DNA of 47,241 nucleotides, from contig NZ_JAIOAB010000060.1 in assembly GCF_019890635.1 (NCBI RefSeq), forward strand, positions 1-47,241. Reading direction: 5' to 3'. The stretch comes from Streptomyces sennicomposti. GTDB lineage: Bacteria > Actinomycetota > Actinomycetes > Streptomycetales > Streptomycetaceae. Numbering within the stretch: position 1 is the first letter of the stretch; every line of letters begins with the position of its first letter. Shown here piece after piece: positions 15,458 through 25,300 of the stretch. The notes under the pieces were generated by a model. That model did not search any database, was not told the DNA's origin, and saw only the letters and a program-made list of their open reading frames with translations. Both the position numbers and the translations under genes were made by a program.

Positions 15458-16528
15458 ATGAAAGCCTATGTCTTCCACGGCCCCGGGCAGTCCGCCTGGG
15501 AGGACGTGCCCGACCCGGACATCAAGGACCCGACCGACGCCGTCGTACGGGTGGACACCGTCACCATCTGCGGCACCGACCTGCACATCCTCAAGGGCGA
15601 CGTGCCCGAGGTGCGGCCCGGCACCGTACTGGGCCACGAGGCCGTCGGCGAGGTCGTCGAGGTCGGCTCGGACGTGCGCACCGTACGGCCCGGGGACCGC
15701 GTCCTGGTCTCCTGCGTCACCGCCTGCGGCCGGTGCCGCTACTGCCGCGAGGCCGTGTACGGCCAGTGCCTCGGCGGCGGGGGCTGGATCCTCGGCCATC
15801 TGATCGACGGCACCCAGGCGGAGTACGTCCGCGTCCCCTTCGCCGACCTGTCCGTGCACGCGCTGCCCGCCGCGGTCCCCAGCGAGGACGCGGTCCTGCT
15901 GGCCGACATCTTCCCCACCGCCTACGAGGTGGGCGTGCTCAACGGGCGGGTACGGCCCGGGGACACCGTGGCCGTGGTCGGGGCCGGACCCATCGGCCTC
16001 GCCGTGATCGCCACCGCCCGGCTGTTCGCCCCCGAGCGGATCATCGCCGTGGACGTGGCCCCGGCCCGGCTGGAGGCCGCCCGCGCGCTCGGCGCCGAGG
16101 CGGTGGCCGACGCCCGTGAGGCCCCCGAGCAACTGGTCGCGGACCTCACCGGCGGGCTCGGCGCGGACGTGGTGGTGGAGGCGGTGGGCCTGCCGGAGAC
16201 CTTCGAGATGTGCACCCGCATGGTGCGCCCCGGCGGACACGTGGCCAACGTGGGCGTGCACGGCAGACCCGCGACGCTGCACCTCGAAGACCTGTGGATC
16301 AAGGACGTGACCATCACCACCGGCCTGGTCGACACCCACTCCACACCCACCCTGCTGAAGATGGCCGCCGCCGGCCGGCTGCCCACCTCGCAGCTGCTCA
16401 CGCACACCTTCCCGCTGGAGCGCATGCAGGAGGCGTACGACGTCTTCGGGCACGCCGCCGAGACGGGCGCGCTCAAGGTCGTCCTCGGCGGACCGCAGCG
16501 CGAGGTGGTCCCCGTCGCCACGGCCTGA
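15458..16528 (+). CDS. Zinc-dependent alcohol dehydrogenase
   Basis: A 356-residue MDR-family dehydrogenase. Catalytic zinc ligands are Cys38, His60 and Glu61 (ICGTDLH and LGHEAVGEV). Structural zinc ligands are Cys90, Cys93, Cys96 and Cys104. A Rossmann motif VVGAGPIGLAV lies near residue 175. It oxidises an alcohol to an aldehyde or ketone with NAD(P), in the cytoplasm. A GGGTGAGGA box precedes the ATG at 15458. The GH65 phosphorylase gene follows 80 bp downstream on the same strand. The substrate cannot be read from sequence; the LGHLIDGTQAEYVRVP segment resembles the broad formaldehyde/threonine-dehydrogenase-like subgroup. Confidence 0.93.
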   Translation: MKAYVFHGPGQSAWEDVPDPDIKDPTDAVVRVDTVTICGTDLHILKGDVPEVRPGTVLGHEAVGEVVEVGSDVRTVRPGDRVLVSCVTACGRCRYCREAVYGQCLGGGGWILGHLIDGTQAEYVRVPFADLSVHALPAAVPSEDAVLLADIFPTAYEVGVLNGRVRPGDTVAVVGAGPIGLAVIATARLFAPERIIAVDVAPARLEAARALGAEAVADAREAPEQLVADLTGGLGADVVVEAVGLPETFEMCTRMVRPGGHVANVGVHGRPATLHLEDLWIKDVTITTGLVDTHSTPTLLKMAAAGRLPTSQLLTHTFPLERMQEAYDVFGHAAETGALKVVLGGPQREVVPVATA

Positions 16529-16608
16529 CCCGCACGGCACGACCCGAGGAAGCCCGCGGCCCGGCACACCCGTGCTGCCGTGACCCGCGAGACGGAAGGC
16601 GGTGCGGG

Positions 16609-19023
16609 ATGGAGCTGCCCCCGCGGCCGTCGGGGCGCGGCAGGTGTGCGTCCACGACGGCCGGCACCTGGGTGTACGACGGCTACGACCCCGCGGCCGA
16701 ACGGCTGCGGGAGTCGCTGTGCACCCTCGGCAACGGCCGCTTCGCCACCCGCGGCGCGCTCCCGGAGTGCGATGCCGACGACGTGCACTATCCCGGCACG
16801 TATCTCGCCGGATGCTACAACCGGCTCGTCTCGCGGGTCGCCGGCCGCGAGGTCGAGAACGAGGACATGGTCAACCTGCCCAACTGGCTGCCCCTGCGGT
16901 TCCGGCTCCCCGGCGGCGACTGGCTCACCCCGGACACCACCCGGGTCCTCGGCCACCGCCAGACCCTGCACCTCGACGACGGCGTACTGGAGCGGCGCAC
17001 CGGCTACGGGCTGGACGGCGACCGCGTGTTGATGGTCCGTCAGCTACGGATCGTGCACATGGCCGACCCGTATGTCGCCGCCCTGCGCACCGAGTTCACC
17101 GTCGAGGGCGCCGGCGTGGACCTGGAGGTGGAGGCGGCGATCGACGGGGGAGTGACCAACTCCGGCGTGGCCCGGTACCGCGACCTGGACGGCCGGCACC
17201 TCACCGGTGTGCGCACCGGCACCGCCGCGCCCGGCACGGTGTGGCTGGGCTGCCGGACCCGCACCTCCGGCATCGAGATCGGCCTGGCCACCCGCCTCAC
17301 CGGCGACGGCGGGATCACCGCCCGGCACGAGCCGCCGCGCGCGCTCCAGGAGACCCGGCTGCGCCTCGCACCCGGCCGCACCCTCACCCTCGACAAGACC
17401 GCCGCCCTGCACACCTCCCACGACCGCGCGATCAGCGACCCGCTGTGCGCCGCCACCCTGCGGGTGGCCGCCGCGCCCGCCTTCGACGCGCTGCTGGCCG
17501 ACCACCGCACGGCCTGGGGGCAGTTGTGGCGCAGGGCCGGCATCGACGTGCCCGGGGAGCCGGGCCGCATCCTGCGCCTGCACCTGTTCCATGTCCTGCA
17601 GACGCTCTCCCCGCACACCGCCGACCTGGACGTCGGCGTGCCCGCGCGGGGCCTGCACGGCGAGGCGTACCGCGGGCACGTGTTCTGGGACGAGCTGTTC
17701 GTCCTGCCGTACCTGAACCTGCGGTTGCCCGAGGTGGCGCGCGCCTTGCTCGACTACCGCCACCGGCGGCTGCAACAGGCCTGCTCGGCGGCGCGGGCGG
17801 CCGGCCGGCGCGGCGCGATGTACCCCTGGCAGAGCGGCAGCGACGGCCGGGAGGAGACCCAGCGGCTGCACCTCAACCCCCGCTCCGGGCGCTGGCTGCC
17901 CGACCGTTCCCACCTCCAGCGGCACGTCGGCTCGGCCGTCGCGTACAACGTGTGGCAGTACTGCGAGGCGAGCGGCGACACCGAGTTCCTGCACACCAAG
18001 GGCGCCGAGATGCTGGTCCGCATCGCCCGCTTCTGGGCCGACTCGGCGACCTGGGACGCGCGGCTGGGCCGCCACCGCATCCTGGGGGTGATGGGCCCCG
18101 ACGAGTACCACGACGCCTACCCGGACGCCGAGCGGCCCGGCCTCGACGACAACGCCTACACCAACGTCACCGCCGCCTGGGTGCTCCAGCGCGCCCTGGA
18201 GGCGCTGCGCCTGCTGCCCGAGCCGCGCCACCGCGACCTGCTGGAGCGCACCGGCCTCGACGGCGGCGAACTCCAGCGCTGGGAGGAGGTCTCGCGCACC
18301 CTCGCCGTCCCCTTCCACGACGGGGTCATCAGCCAGTTCGCGGGCTACGGCGACCTCGCCGAACTCGACTGGCCCGGCTACCGCGACCGCTACGGCGACA
18401 TCCGCCGCCTGGACCGGATCCTGGAGGCGGAGGACGACACCGTCAACCGGTACAAGGCGTCCAAGCAGGCCGACGTGCTGATGCTCGGCTATCTCTTTCC
18501 GCCCGCCGAACTCCGCTCCCTCTTCGGCCGGCTGGGCCACCACCTCGACGAGGAGCTGTGGAGCCGCACCGTCGACTACTACCTGGCCCGCACCAGCCAC
18601 GGCTCCACGCTCAGCGGCGTGGTGCACGGCTGGGTGCTGGCCCGGGCCCGCCGCGCCGAGGCGTGGACCTTCGTGCAGGAGGCGCTGCGCGGCGACATCG
18701 CCGACGTGCAGGGCGGCACCACCGGCGAGGGCATCCACCTCGGCGCCATGGGCGGCACCCTGGACCTCGTCCAGCGCGGGCTGACCGGCCTGGAGGCGAG
18801 GGACGGCGCGCTCCGGCTCGACCCGGCCCCGCTGCCCGAACTGTCCTCCTACGGCTTCGACATCCGCTACCGGGGCCACTGGGGCGTGCGGCTGCGGCTG
18901 GCGCACGGCCGGCTGGAGATCACCCTGCCGCGCTCCCACCAGACCCCGATCGACGTGCGCCTGGCCGGCCGGGCCGTCTGCGTCGAGCCGGGGGAGACCT
19001 GCCGTCTCGTCCTGCCCGAGTGA
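16609..19023 (+). CDS. GH65 disaccharide phosphorylase (trehalose/maltose/kojibiose type)
   Basis: An 804-residue glycoside hydrolase family 65 protein. It has the N-terminal beta-sandwich (LGNGRFATRGA start), the (alpha/alpha)6 barrel with the catalytic acid Glu499 in MGPDEYH, the KQADVLML segment near 620 and the phosphate-site HGSTLS near 665, then the C-terminal beta-sheet domain. The HGSTLS phosphate signature supports phosphorolysis over hydrolysis. The product would be beta-glucose 1-phosphate plus glucose from an alpha-linked disaccharide; which disaccharide is undecided. The ATG at 16609 was chosen because the GH65 fold begins soon after; the SD is weak. No beta-phosphoglucomutase gene is adjacent, which is unusual for a catabolic GH65 operon. 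Confidence 0.9.
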   Translation: MELPPRPSGRGRCASTTAGTWVYDGYDPAAERLRESLCTLGNGRFATRGALPECDADDVHYPGTYLAGCYNRLVSRVAGREVENEDMVNLPNWLPLRFRLPGGDWLTPDTTRVLGHRQTLHLDDGVLERRTGYGLDGDRVLMVRQLRIVHMADPYVAALRTEFTVEGAGVDLEVEAAIDGGVTNSGVARYRDLDGRHLTGVRTGTAAPGTVWLGCRTRTSGIEIGLATRLTGDGGITARHEPPRALQETRLRLAPGRTLTLDKTAALHTSHDRAISDPLCAATLRVAAAPAFDALLADHRTAWGQLWRRAGIDVPGEPGRILRLHLFHVLQTLSPHTADLDVGVPARGLHGEAYRGHVFWDELFVLPYLNLRLPEVARALLDYRHRRLQQACSAARAAGRRGAMYPWQSGSDGREETQRLHLNPRSGRWLPDRSHLQRHVGSAVAYNVWQYCEASGDTEFLHTKGAEMLVRIARFWADSATWDARLGRHRILGVMGPDEYHDAYPDAERPGLDDNAYTNVTAAWVLQRALEALRLLPEPRHRDLLERTGLDGGELQRWEEVSRTLAVPFHDGVISQFAGYGDLAELDWPGYRDRYGDIRRLDRILEAEDDTVNRYKASKQADVLMLGYLFPPAELRSLFGRLGHHLDEELWSRTVDYYLARTSHGSTLSGVVHGWVLARARRAEAWTFVQEALRGDIADVQGGTTGEGIHLGAMGGTLDLVQRGLTGLEARDGALRLDPAPLPELSSYGFDIRYRGHWGVRLRLAHGRLEITLPRSHQTPIDVRLAGRAVCVEPGETCRLVLPE

Positions 19024-19065
19024 GCCCGCGCACGCCCGGCCCCGCCGCACGGCCGCGCCACCACG

Positions 19066-19109
19066 GACGGGTACGGGCTTCCCGCGATCGCGAGGAGCCC
19101 GTACCCGTC
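19066..19109. terminator. Bidirectional terminator between GH65 and sbnA
   Basis: GACGGGTACGGGCT (19066-19079) pairs perfectly over 14 bp with 19096-19109, between two convergent genes, eight bases from the sbnA stop. It can serve both strands. Confidence 0.8.
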
Positions 19110-19116
19110 TCCCGTC

Positions 19117-20142
19117 CTACGGCTCCTGCCGGCGGTCGGGCGCACCGGCGACCCGTTCCGCGCCGCGGGAACCCTTGGACTCCTCCAGGGACTTGAGCAC
19201 CTCGGCGCCGTACAGGTCCTCCAGCCAGGTCGACTGGTAGATGGTGTCCAGATAGCGCTCGCCGAGGTCCGGGGCGATGGCCACCGCCGTCAGATGGCGT
19301 GCGTCGTGCTCGGCCAGCCACTTCATCGCGCCGCTGACCACCGTGCCGGTGGAGCCGCCGAACAGGAAACCGCGCCGGGCCAGCCGGTGACAGGCGCGGA
19401 TGGTGTCCGCCTCCTCCACCCGGATGACCTCGTCGACATAGGACTCGTCGAGCAGCGGCGGGCGCATGCTCATCCCGAGCCCGGGGATCATCCGGCGGCC
19501 CGGTTCGCCGCCGAAGGCCACCGAGCCGACGGTGTCCACCGCCACGATCCGCACCGGCCGGTGCCACTCGCGGAACCAGCGGGCGCACCCCATCAGGGTG
19601 CCGGTGGTGCCCGCGCCCACGAACAGCACGTCAAGGCGCGGGAACTGCTGGGCTATCTCCGGGGCCGTCCTGCGGTAGTGCGCGCCCCAGTTGCCCGGGT
19701 TGGTGTACTGGCTGAGCCACACGTACCGGTCGTCGGAGGCGCACAGCGCGCGCACGTAGTCGATGCGGGCGCCGAGGAAGCCGCCGTTGGCGTCCAGGTC
19801 GGCGATGACCTGGACCTCGCTGCCGAGCGCTTCCATGAGCAGTCTGGTGGACAGGTTGCAGCGGGAGTCCGTGACGCACAGGAACCGGTAGCCCTTGCTG
19901 GCCGCGATCATGCTGAGCGCGACGCCGAGGTTGCCGGAGGAGGACTCGACCAGGATCGAGTCCTCCGTCAGCAGTCCGTCGCGTTCCGCGGCTTCCACCA
20001 TCTCGATCGCGGCCTTCAGCTTGATCGAGCCCGCGAAGTTGAAGCCCTCGCACTTCAGGAAGAGCGAGCGCCCGAATATCGGCCGCAGATCGACATAGAG
20101 CTGGCCTTCGTTGAAGGCGTGGGGGGCGGAGATGACGGGCAC
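19117..20142 (-). CDS. sbnA: SbnA-type N-(carboxyethyl-glutamyl) Dap synthase (PLP enzyme)
   Basis: A 341-residue cysteine-synthase-like PLP enzyme (GTG start at 20142, AGGAGG box). PLP lysine is Lys41 in NFAGSIKLKAA, the pyridoxal/substrate loop is SSSGNLG near 70, and the phosphate-binding GAGTTGTLMG loop is near 180. SbnA condenses O-phosphoserine with glutamate to give N-(1-amino-1-carboxyl-2-ethyl)-glutamate, which SbnB then cleaves to L-2,3-diaminopropionate and alpha-ketoglutarate. It is the last gene of the minus-strand operon, 55 bp after sbnB. A plain cysteine synthase is less likely because of the sbnB neighbour and the start sequence typical of SbnA. Confidence 0.9.
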   Translation of the reverse strand: MPVISAPHAFNEGQLYVDLRPIFGRSLFLKCEGFNFAGSIKLKAAIEMVEAAERDGLLTEDSILVESSSGNLGVALSMIAASKGYRFLCVTDSRCNLSTRLLMEALGSEVQVIADLDANGGFLGARIDYVRALCASDDRYVWLSQYTNPGNWGAHYRRTAPEIAQQFPRLDVLFVGAGTTGTLMGCARWFREWHRPVRIVAVDTVGSVAFGGEPGRRMIPGLGMSMRPPLLDESYVDEVIRVEEADTIRACHRLARRGFLFGGSTGTVVSGAMKWLAEHDARHLTAVAIAPDLGERYLDTIYQSTWLEDLYGAEVLKSLEESKGSRGAERVAGAPDRRQEP

Positions 20143-20197
20143 GCTGGCCTCCTGACGCGCTCGGGCCGAGTAAGCGGATGATCAGCCGGAAGGAGGA

Positions 20198-21280
20198 TCA
20201 GCCGTACCGCCGCAGTTCGTGGAAGAAGTCGTCGATGACGCGCAGTTCTCCGGCCCGGGCCACCTCGTCGTGGACGTAACCGCCGACGGCGAGGTCGAGC
20301 ACGCCGAGGCCGAAAGGGGAGAAGATCACGGTCCGGTCGGCCGGCGCCTGCACCCGGCCCGACAGGACGTCGTCGAGGGTGCCGTCCAGGAAGTCCCGGC
20401 CGCCGGTGAGCTGTTCGGCGAGGTGCGGCGACGTGTTCGCCTTCAGGCAGTGCTCGACGTCGTCGACGAAGTTGGCCGAGGCGAGCAGCACCTCGGGAGC
20501 GAGGTCGCGCAGCGACACGTGCAGGACCAGCGGACGGTGGTCGAACCAGCCGGGATCGGTGACGTGCGGTTCGCCCGCGACGGTCGCGAAGACCACCAGA
20601 TCGCTGGAGCGGATCAGCTCCTCGGGGCTGTCGTGAACGGTCACGTCCGCACGCTGACCGGCCGCGTCCGCCTGCCGCAGATAGCCGCTGAAGCCGGCCG
20701 CGCTGTCGGCGGACAGGTCGTACACCCCGATCCGGTCGAACTCCCAGCCGGTGGCGGCGAGATACGTGTGGATGTAGCGGGCGATTAGACCGGTGCCGAA
20801 GAACCCGACCCGGGTGGGCCGGGTCCGGCCGCGGCTGAGCCGGTCCGCGGCCAGCGCCGCCGACGCCGCCGTCCGGGAGGCGCTGATGATGGAGCTCTCC
20901 AGGCAGGCGAACGGGTAGCCGGTCTCGTGGTCGTTGAGGATCAGCACCGCGGAGGCCCGCGGCAGCCCGGCCGCGACGTTCTCCGGGAAACTGGAGATCC
21001 ACTTCAGGCCGTCCACGCCCACCGGGCCGCCGACCGACGCCGGCAGCGCGATGATCCGCGAGGTGGGCCGGTCCGGGAAGCGCAGGAAGTACGACGGCGG
21101 GTTCACCGTCCGGCCCGCGCCGTGCAGCCGGTAGGTGGCCTCGACCAGGTCCACGATCTCCTGCTCGCGGCCCTGGAGCGCCCGGTGCACCTGGGCGCCG
21201 GGGATCACCGCGAAGGACGGCGTCCGGGGCGGCCGGCCGGCGGGGGCTGCGCCGGTGGCGGGGGAGGTCACGGAGGTCAT
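20198..21280 (-). CDS. sbnB: SbnB-type Dap synthase (ornithine cyclodeaminase family)
   Basis: 360 residues from the ATG at 21280 (AAGGGAG box). It has the ornithine cyclodeaminase/mu-crystallin fold: substrate-side NPPSYFLRFPD, GLKWISSFPEN, and the NAD-binding GFFGTGLIARYIH near 180. SbnB oxidatively hydrolyses the SbnA product with NAD to give L-2,3-diaminopropionate. Its start overlaps the dioxygenase stop (ATGA), so the genes are translationally coupled. Together sbnA and sbnB give the operon its own Dap supply, as in staphyloferrin B and viomycin-type clusters. Confidence 0.91.
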   Translation of the reverse strand: MTSVTSPATGAAPAGRPPRTPSFAVIPGAQVHRALQGREQEIVDLVEATYRLHGAGRTVNPPSYFLRFPDRPTSRIIALPASVGGPVGVDGLKWISSFPENVAAGLPRASAVLILNDHETGYPFACLESSIISASRTAASAALAADRLSRGRTRPTRVGFFGTGLIARYIHTYLAATGWEFDRIGVYDLSADSAAGFSGYLRQADAAGQRADVTVHDSPEELIRSSDLVVFATVAGEPHVTDPGWFDHRPLVLHVSLRDLAPEVLLASANFVDDVEHCLKANTSPHLAEQLTGGRDFLDGTLDDVLSGRVQAPADRTVIFSPFGLGVLDLAVGGYVHDEVARAGELRVIDDFFHELRRYG

Positions 21281-22281
21281 CGACGGCTCCCTTCCGGGCT
21301 CGGGCGGCCGTCGGCCGGATGCCAGGGCTCGGCCATGGCGACCAGCACCTCGCGCTCCCCGGTGAAGGCCTCGCGGCTGTGGGCGCTGCGGATGTTGTCG
21401 ACGAGCATGAGGTCTCCGTCCTGCCAGGGCTCGCGCCGGGTGTGGTCCTCGTAGGTGGCGTTGAGGGTGCGCACGACGTCCTCGTCGATCGGGCCGCCGT
21501 CGCCGTAGCGGGTGTTGAACGGCAGCCCGTCCGGGCCGTACTCGTCCACCAGGTACTCGCGCACCTCCGGCGCCAGCGTCCACTCGTTGAGGAACGCGAT
21601 CTGGTTGAACCAGCAGCGGCGGCCGGTGACCGGGTGCCGCACCACCGCGCCGCGGCGCTGCCGGGTGCGCAGCGACCCGTCCGGCTGCCACTCGAAGTCG
21701 ATGGCGTGGGCGCGGCAGTAGTTCTCCACCGTCTCACGGTCCTCGGTGCCGAACGACTCGGACAGCGAGGCCCCGATCTCGTCGTTGTAGCTGCGGGTGA
21801 GCAGCCAGCCCTCGCGCTCGAACCGCTCGGTCAGCGCGGTGGGCAGCGCGCGCAGCACCTCCTCCGCGTCCGCCACCGCGGTCGCCCCGCCCCGGTCGGG
21901 CGCGGTGAGACAGGCGAACAGCATCAGACCCGGCACCCGCTGGACGTAGCTCAGTTCGTGGTGCATGCACATCGGCTGGTTGTCCGGCCAGGCGGTGGAG
22001 GAGTACAGGCCCGCGCCGTACGAGGTCCGCGGCGCGAACGCCTCCCGCTCCGCCATGAGTTCACCGCCCAGCGCGGTGAAGACGGCCCGCACCTGGTCCG
22101 GCTCCCGCAGCCCCAGGCCGCGCACCAGCAGCGCGCCGTGCTCGGCGACCTGCGCCCGGACCGCCTCGCGGTACTGCGCCGCCCAGCCGGTCACATCGAG
22201 CGGCTGCTCCACGCGCAGGACCGGCGGCCGGTCCGGGTGCAGCTCCACCTCCAGCAGCGACGCCGGGGACGAGAACGACAT
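21277..22281 (-). CDS. TauD/TfdA-family (SyrP-like) Fe(II)/alpha-ketoglutarate dioxygenase
   Basis: 334 residues from the ATG at 22281 (AAAGGAAACC upstream). The iron facial triad appears as His-x-Glu in MCMHHELSY near residue 106 and a distal His in NIRSAHSREAF near 305, with the co-substrate Arg about ten residues on (GEREVLVAM). The closest recalled relatives are SyrP-like beta-hydroxylases that act on amino acids bound to NRPS carrier domains, and clavaminate-synthase-type enzymes. It sits between the NRPS and sbnB, so Dap (free or carrier-bound) is the obvious substrate candidate. Target and position of hydroxylation are inference; dehydrogenation is possible. Confidence 0.87.
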   Translation of the reverse strand: MSFSSPASLLEVELHPDRPPVLRVEQPLDVTGWAAQYREAVRAQVAEHGALLVRGLGLREPDQVRAVFTALGGELMAEREAFAPRTSYGAGLYSSTAWPDNQPMCMHHELSYVQRVPGLMLFACLTAPDRGGATAVADAEEVLRALPTALTERFEREGWLLTRSYNDEIGASLSESFGTEDRETVENYCRAHAIDFEWQPDGSLRTRQRRGAVVRHPVTGRRCWFNQIAFLNEWTLAPEVREYLVDEYGPDGLPFNTRYGDGGPIDEDVVRTLNATYEDHTRREPWQDGDLMLVDNIRSAHSREAFTGEREVLVAMAEPWHPADGRPSPEGSRR

Positions 22282-22317
22282 GTGGTTTCCTTTCGTTCGC
22301 AGGGTGGCCCGCAAGCC

Positions 22318-25300
22318 CTAGGAGGACGCCAGGAGTTCGGCGGCGCCCAGCACGGCCTGTGCCGCCTCGGCCGGCCGGGTGCGCGGGAAGTAGTGCCCGC
22401 CGTCGGTCAGTTCGCGCAGCTCCACCCGCTCGGCCAGCAGCCGCCACCGGCGGTGGCCGTCGCGGTAGCCGTCGGTGTGCGGGTCGTCGGCGGCGACGAC
22501 CACGGTGACCGGCGCGGCCAGGGGCTCGGCCGGCGGGCGCTCCAGCGCGTCGGCGAAGTAGCGGTGGGCGGCCAGGCAGTCGTGCCGGTAGGCGGCCCCG
22601 ATGTGCTCGGCGTGCGCCGCGTTCAGCTCGCCCAGCTCGGTGTACCCGCTGTCCGCGCCGAGCCGCGCGGCGATCTCCGCGTTGCTCAGCCGCGCCAACT
22701 CCTCGGCTGCCGCCCGTCGTTGCTCCGCGGTGCCGAGGAGCTGGGCGCCGACGAACACCCGGACCACCTCCACGCCGCTCCCGTGCAGCCGCCGGGCCGT
22801 CGCCACGGCGGGCGCGGCGCCGGAGGAGTGGCCCCACAGCATCACCCGGCGCAGACCGCGCCCGGCGATCTCGGCGACGACGTCCTCCACCACCCGCTCC
22901 AGCGGCGCGAACGGCTCCTCGGCCGCCGCCAGATCGTGCCCGGGCAGATCGACGGCGTACACCGCCAGCCCGCTGCCGGCCAGGGCACTCGCCATCGGCC
23001 GGAAGTTGACCGCGTTGCCGCCCGCGTACGGGAAGCACACCAGCGCGCAGTCCCGACCGCCCCTGCCTCCCGACAGCGGCTGGAGCAGTTCCGTGCGCCG
23101 CCCGGACGCGCCGTCCAGCAGCGCGGCCAGATCGGCGAGCACGGGATGGCGGGTGATGTCCTTGAGGGACACCGCGCGGTTCAGGGCGATGGTCAGCTTC
23201 ACCGCCGTCAGCGAGGTGCCGCCCCGGTCGAAGAAGTGGTCCCGGCGGCCGATCCGGTGCCGGGGCACGCTCAGCAACTCCGCCCACGCGTCCGCCAGCC
23301 GGCGCTCGGTGGCGGTGCGCGGCGCGTCCTCGTGCTCCTCACCGGCGGCCGGCCCGCCCTCCCCGGACGCCTCGGCGTCCGCCCGCGCCGTCCGCTCGGC
23401 CGCCGCGGTCAGCGCCTTGCGGTCGATCTTGCCGTTGGCGGTCAGCGGCAGGCTCTCCTGCCAGTGGAACGCCGTCGGTACCATGTAGGCGGGCAGCGCT
23501 GCGCCCAGCGCCCGCCGCAGCTCCTCGTCGGTCAGCCGGCGGCCGCTGTAGTAGGCGATCAAGTGCGTGCCGCCGCCGCCGAGTTCCGCCACGACGACCG
23601 CGCCGTCACGGACCCCGCCGACCCGCAGCAGCGTGTTCTCGATCTCGCCGATCTCGATCCGGAACCCGCGGATCTTGACCTGGCTGTCCCGGCGGCCGAG
23701 GAACTCCAGCTTGCCGTCCGGATGCCAGCGCCCCCAGTCGCCGCCCAGATACAGGCGCTCACCCGGCCGGTACGGGTCCTGCCGGTACGCCTCCCGGGTG
23801 CGCTCGGGATCGTTGACGTAGCCGCGTCCCACGCACACCCCGGAGAACGCGATCAGCCCCGGCGCGCCCAGCGGCACCAGCGACAACTGCTCGTCCACGA
23901 CCAGGACCTTGACGTTGTTGACGGGGCGGCCCAGCAGCACCCGGTCCGGGACCGCCTCCATGACCTCGTGGTTGGTGTCGTCGGAGGTCTCGGTCAGCCC
24001 GTAGGCGTTCACCAGCCGGATGCCCGGCTCGAGGGCGAACCACCGCTGCACCAGCTCACGCTTGAGGGCCTCGCCGGTCACCGACACACAGGCCAGATCG
24101 GGCAGTTCGCGCGGATGCCGCTCCAGGTACGACACCACCACCTCCAGATAGGAGGGCACCAGCTGCGCCACACCGACCCGGCCGCGCGTCACCGTGTCGA
24201 CGAACCGCTCCACGTCCACGACGGCTTCCTGCTCCACCAGCAGGGTGCGGCCGCCCACCAGCAGCGCGGCCAGCAACTGCCACAGCGAGATGTCGAAGCA
24301 CTGCGGCGCCGTCTGCGCCACCACCGTCCCCGGCCCGATCCCCAGGTCGTCGATCTTGGCGAACAGATGGTTGAGCATGCCCGCGTGCTCGCACATCGCG
24401 CCCTTCGGCTCCCCCGTGGAGCCGGAGGTGAAGTAGATGTACGCCAGTTGCTCCGGCGTCACCTCCACCCCGAGGTCGCACGTATCGTGCCCCTCCGCGT
24501 ACGCGTCCCGCACCAGCAGCCTCTCGACGTCCCCGGGCAGCGCGGCGAGGGCCTGGTCCAGGGTGGCGGTGCTGCCGGACTCGGTCAGCGCCAGCCGGCA
24601 TCCGGAGCGGGCCAGCGTCGCCTGGATCCGGCCGGCCGGGAAGTGCGGCTCGATCGGCAGATAGACGGCACCGGCCTTGAACACCGCCAGGACGGCGGCC
24701 GGCCAGTCGAGGCCGCGTTCGGTGACCACCGCCACCACGTCCTCGCGGCCCACCCCGTGGGCCAGCAGCGCCCGCGCCAGCCGGTTCGCCCGCGCGTTCA
24801 GCTCCCCGTACGTCCAGGACCGCCCGCCCTGCGTCACGGCCACCGCGTCGGGATGTTCGCGCACCTGCCGCTCGAACAGCTCGTGCGCCCGTGCCTTCGG
24901 CAACTCCCGCTGAGGCCCGGCCAGTTCGTCGAGCTGCGCGCGGACCTCGTCGGTGGACAGCAGGCTCTGCCGGGTGTGCTCGGCGTCCGCGTCGGCCGCC
25001 ATCAGCCGCAGCGCGGTCAGATGGTAGCCGCCGATCCGGGCCGCCGCCCCCGCGTCCAGCACGTCCGTGCGGTACCGCAGCCGCAGCGCCGTCCGCCCGT
25101 CCGGGTCGCTCCACCCCACGCCCAGCACCACGTCCTCGGGCAGCACACCCGCGTCGCCCTCGGCGGCCCCGGGAACGTCCGGGTCGAACACCACCTCGTA
25201 CGGCGGCCCGGTCAGCCCCAGCTCCCGGCGCAGCTCGCCGACCGGGAAGTCCCGGTGCGTCAGCAGGTCCGCCTCGACCCGCCGGGCGCTGCGCACCAGC

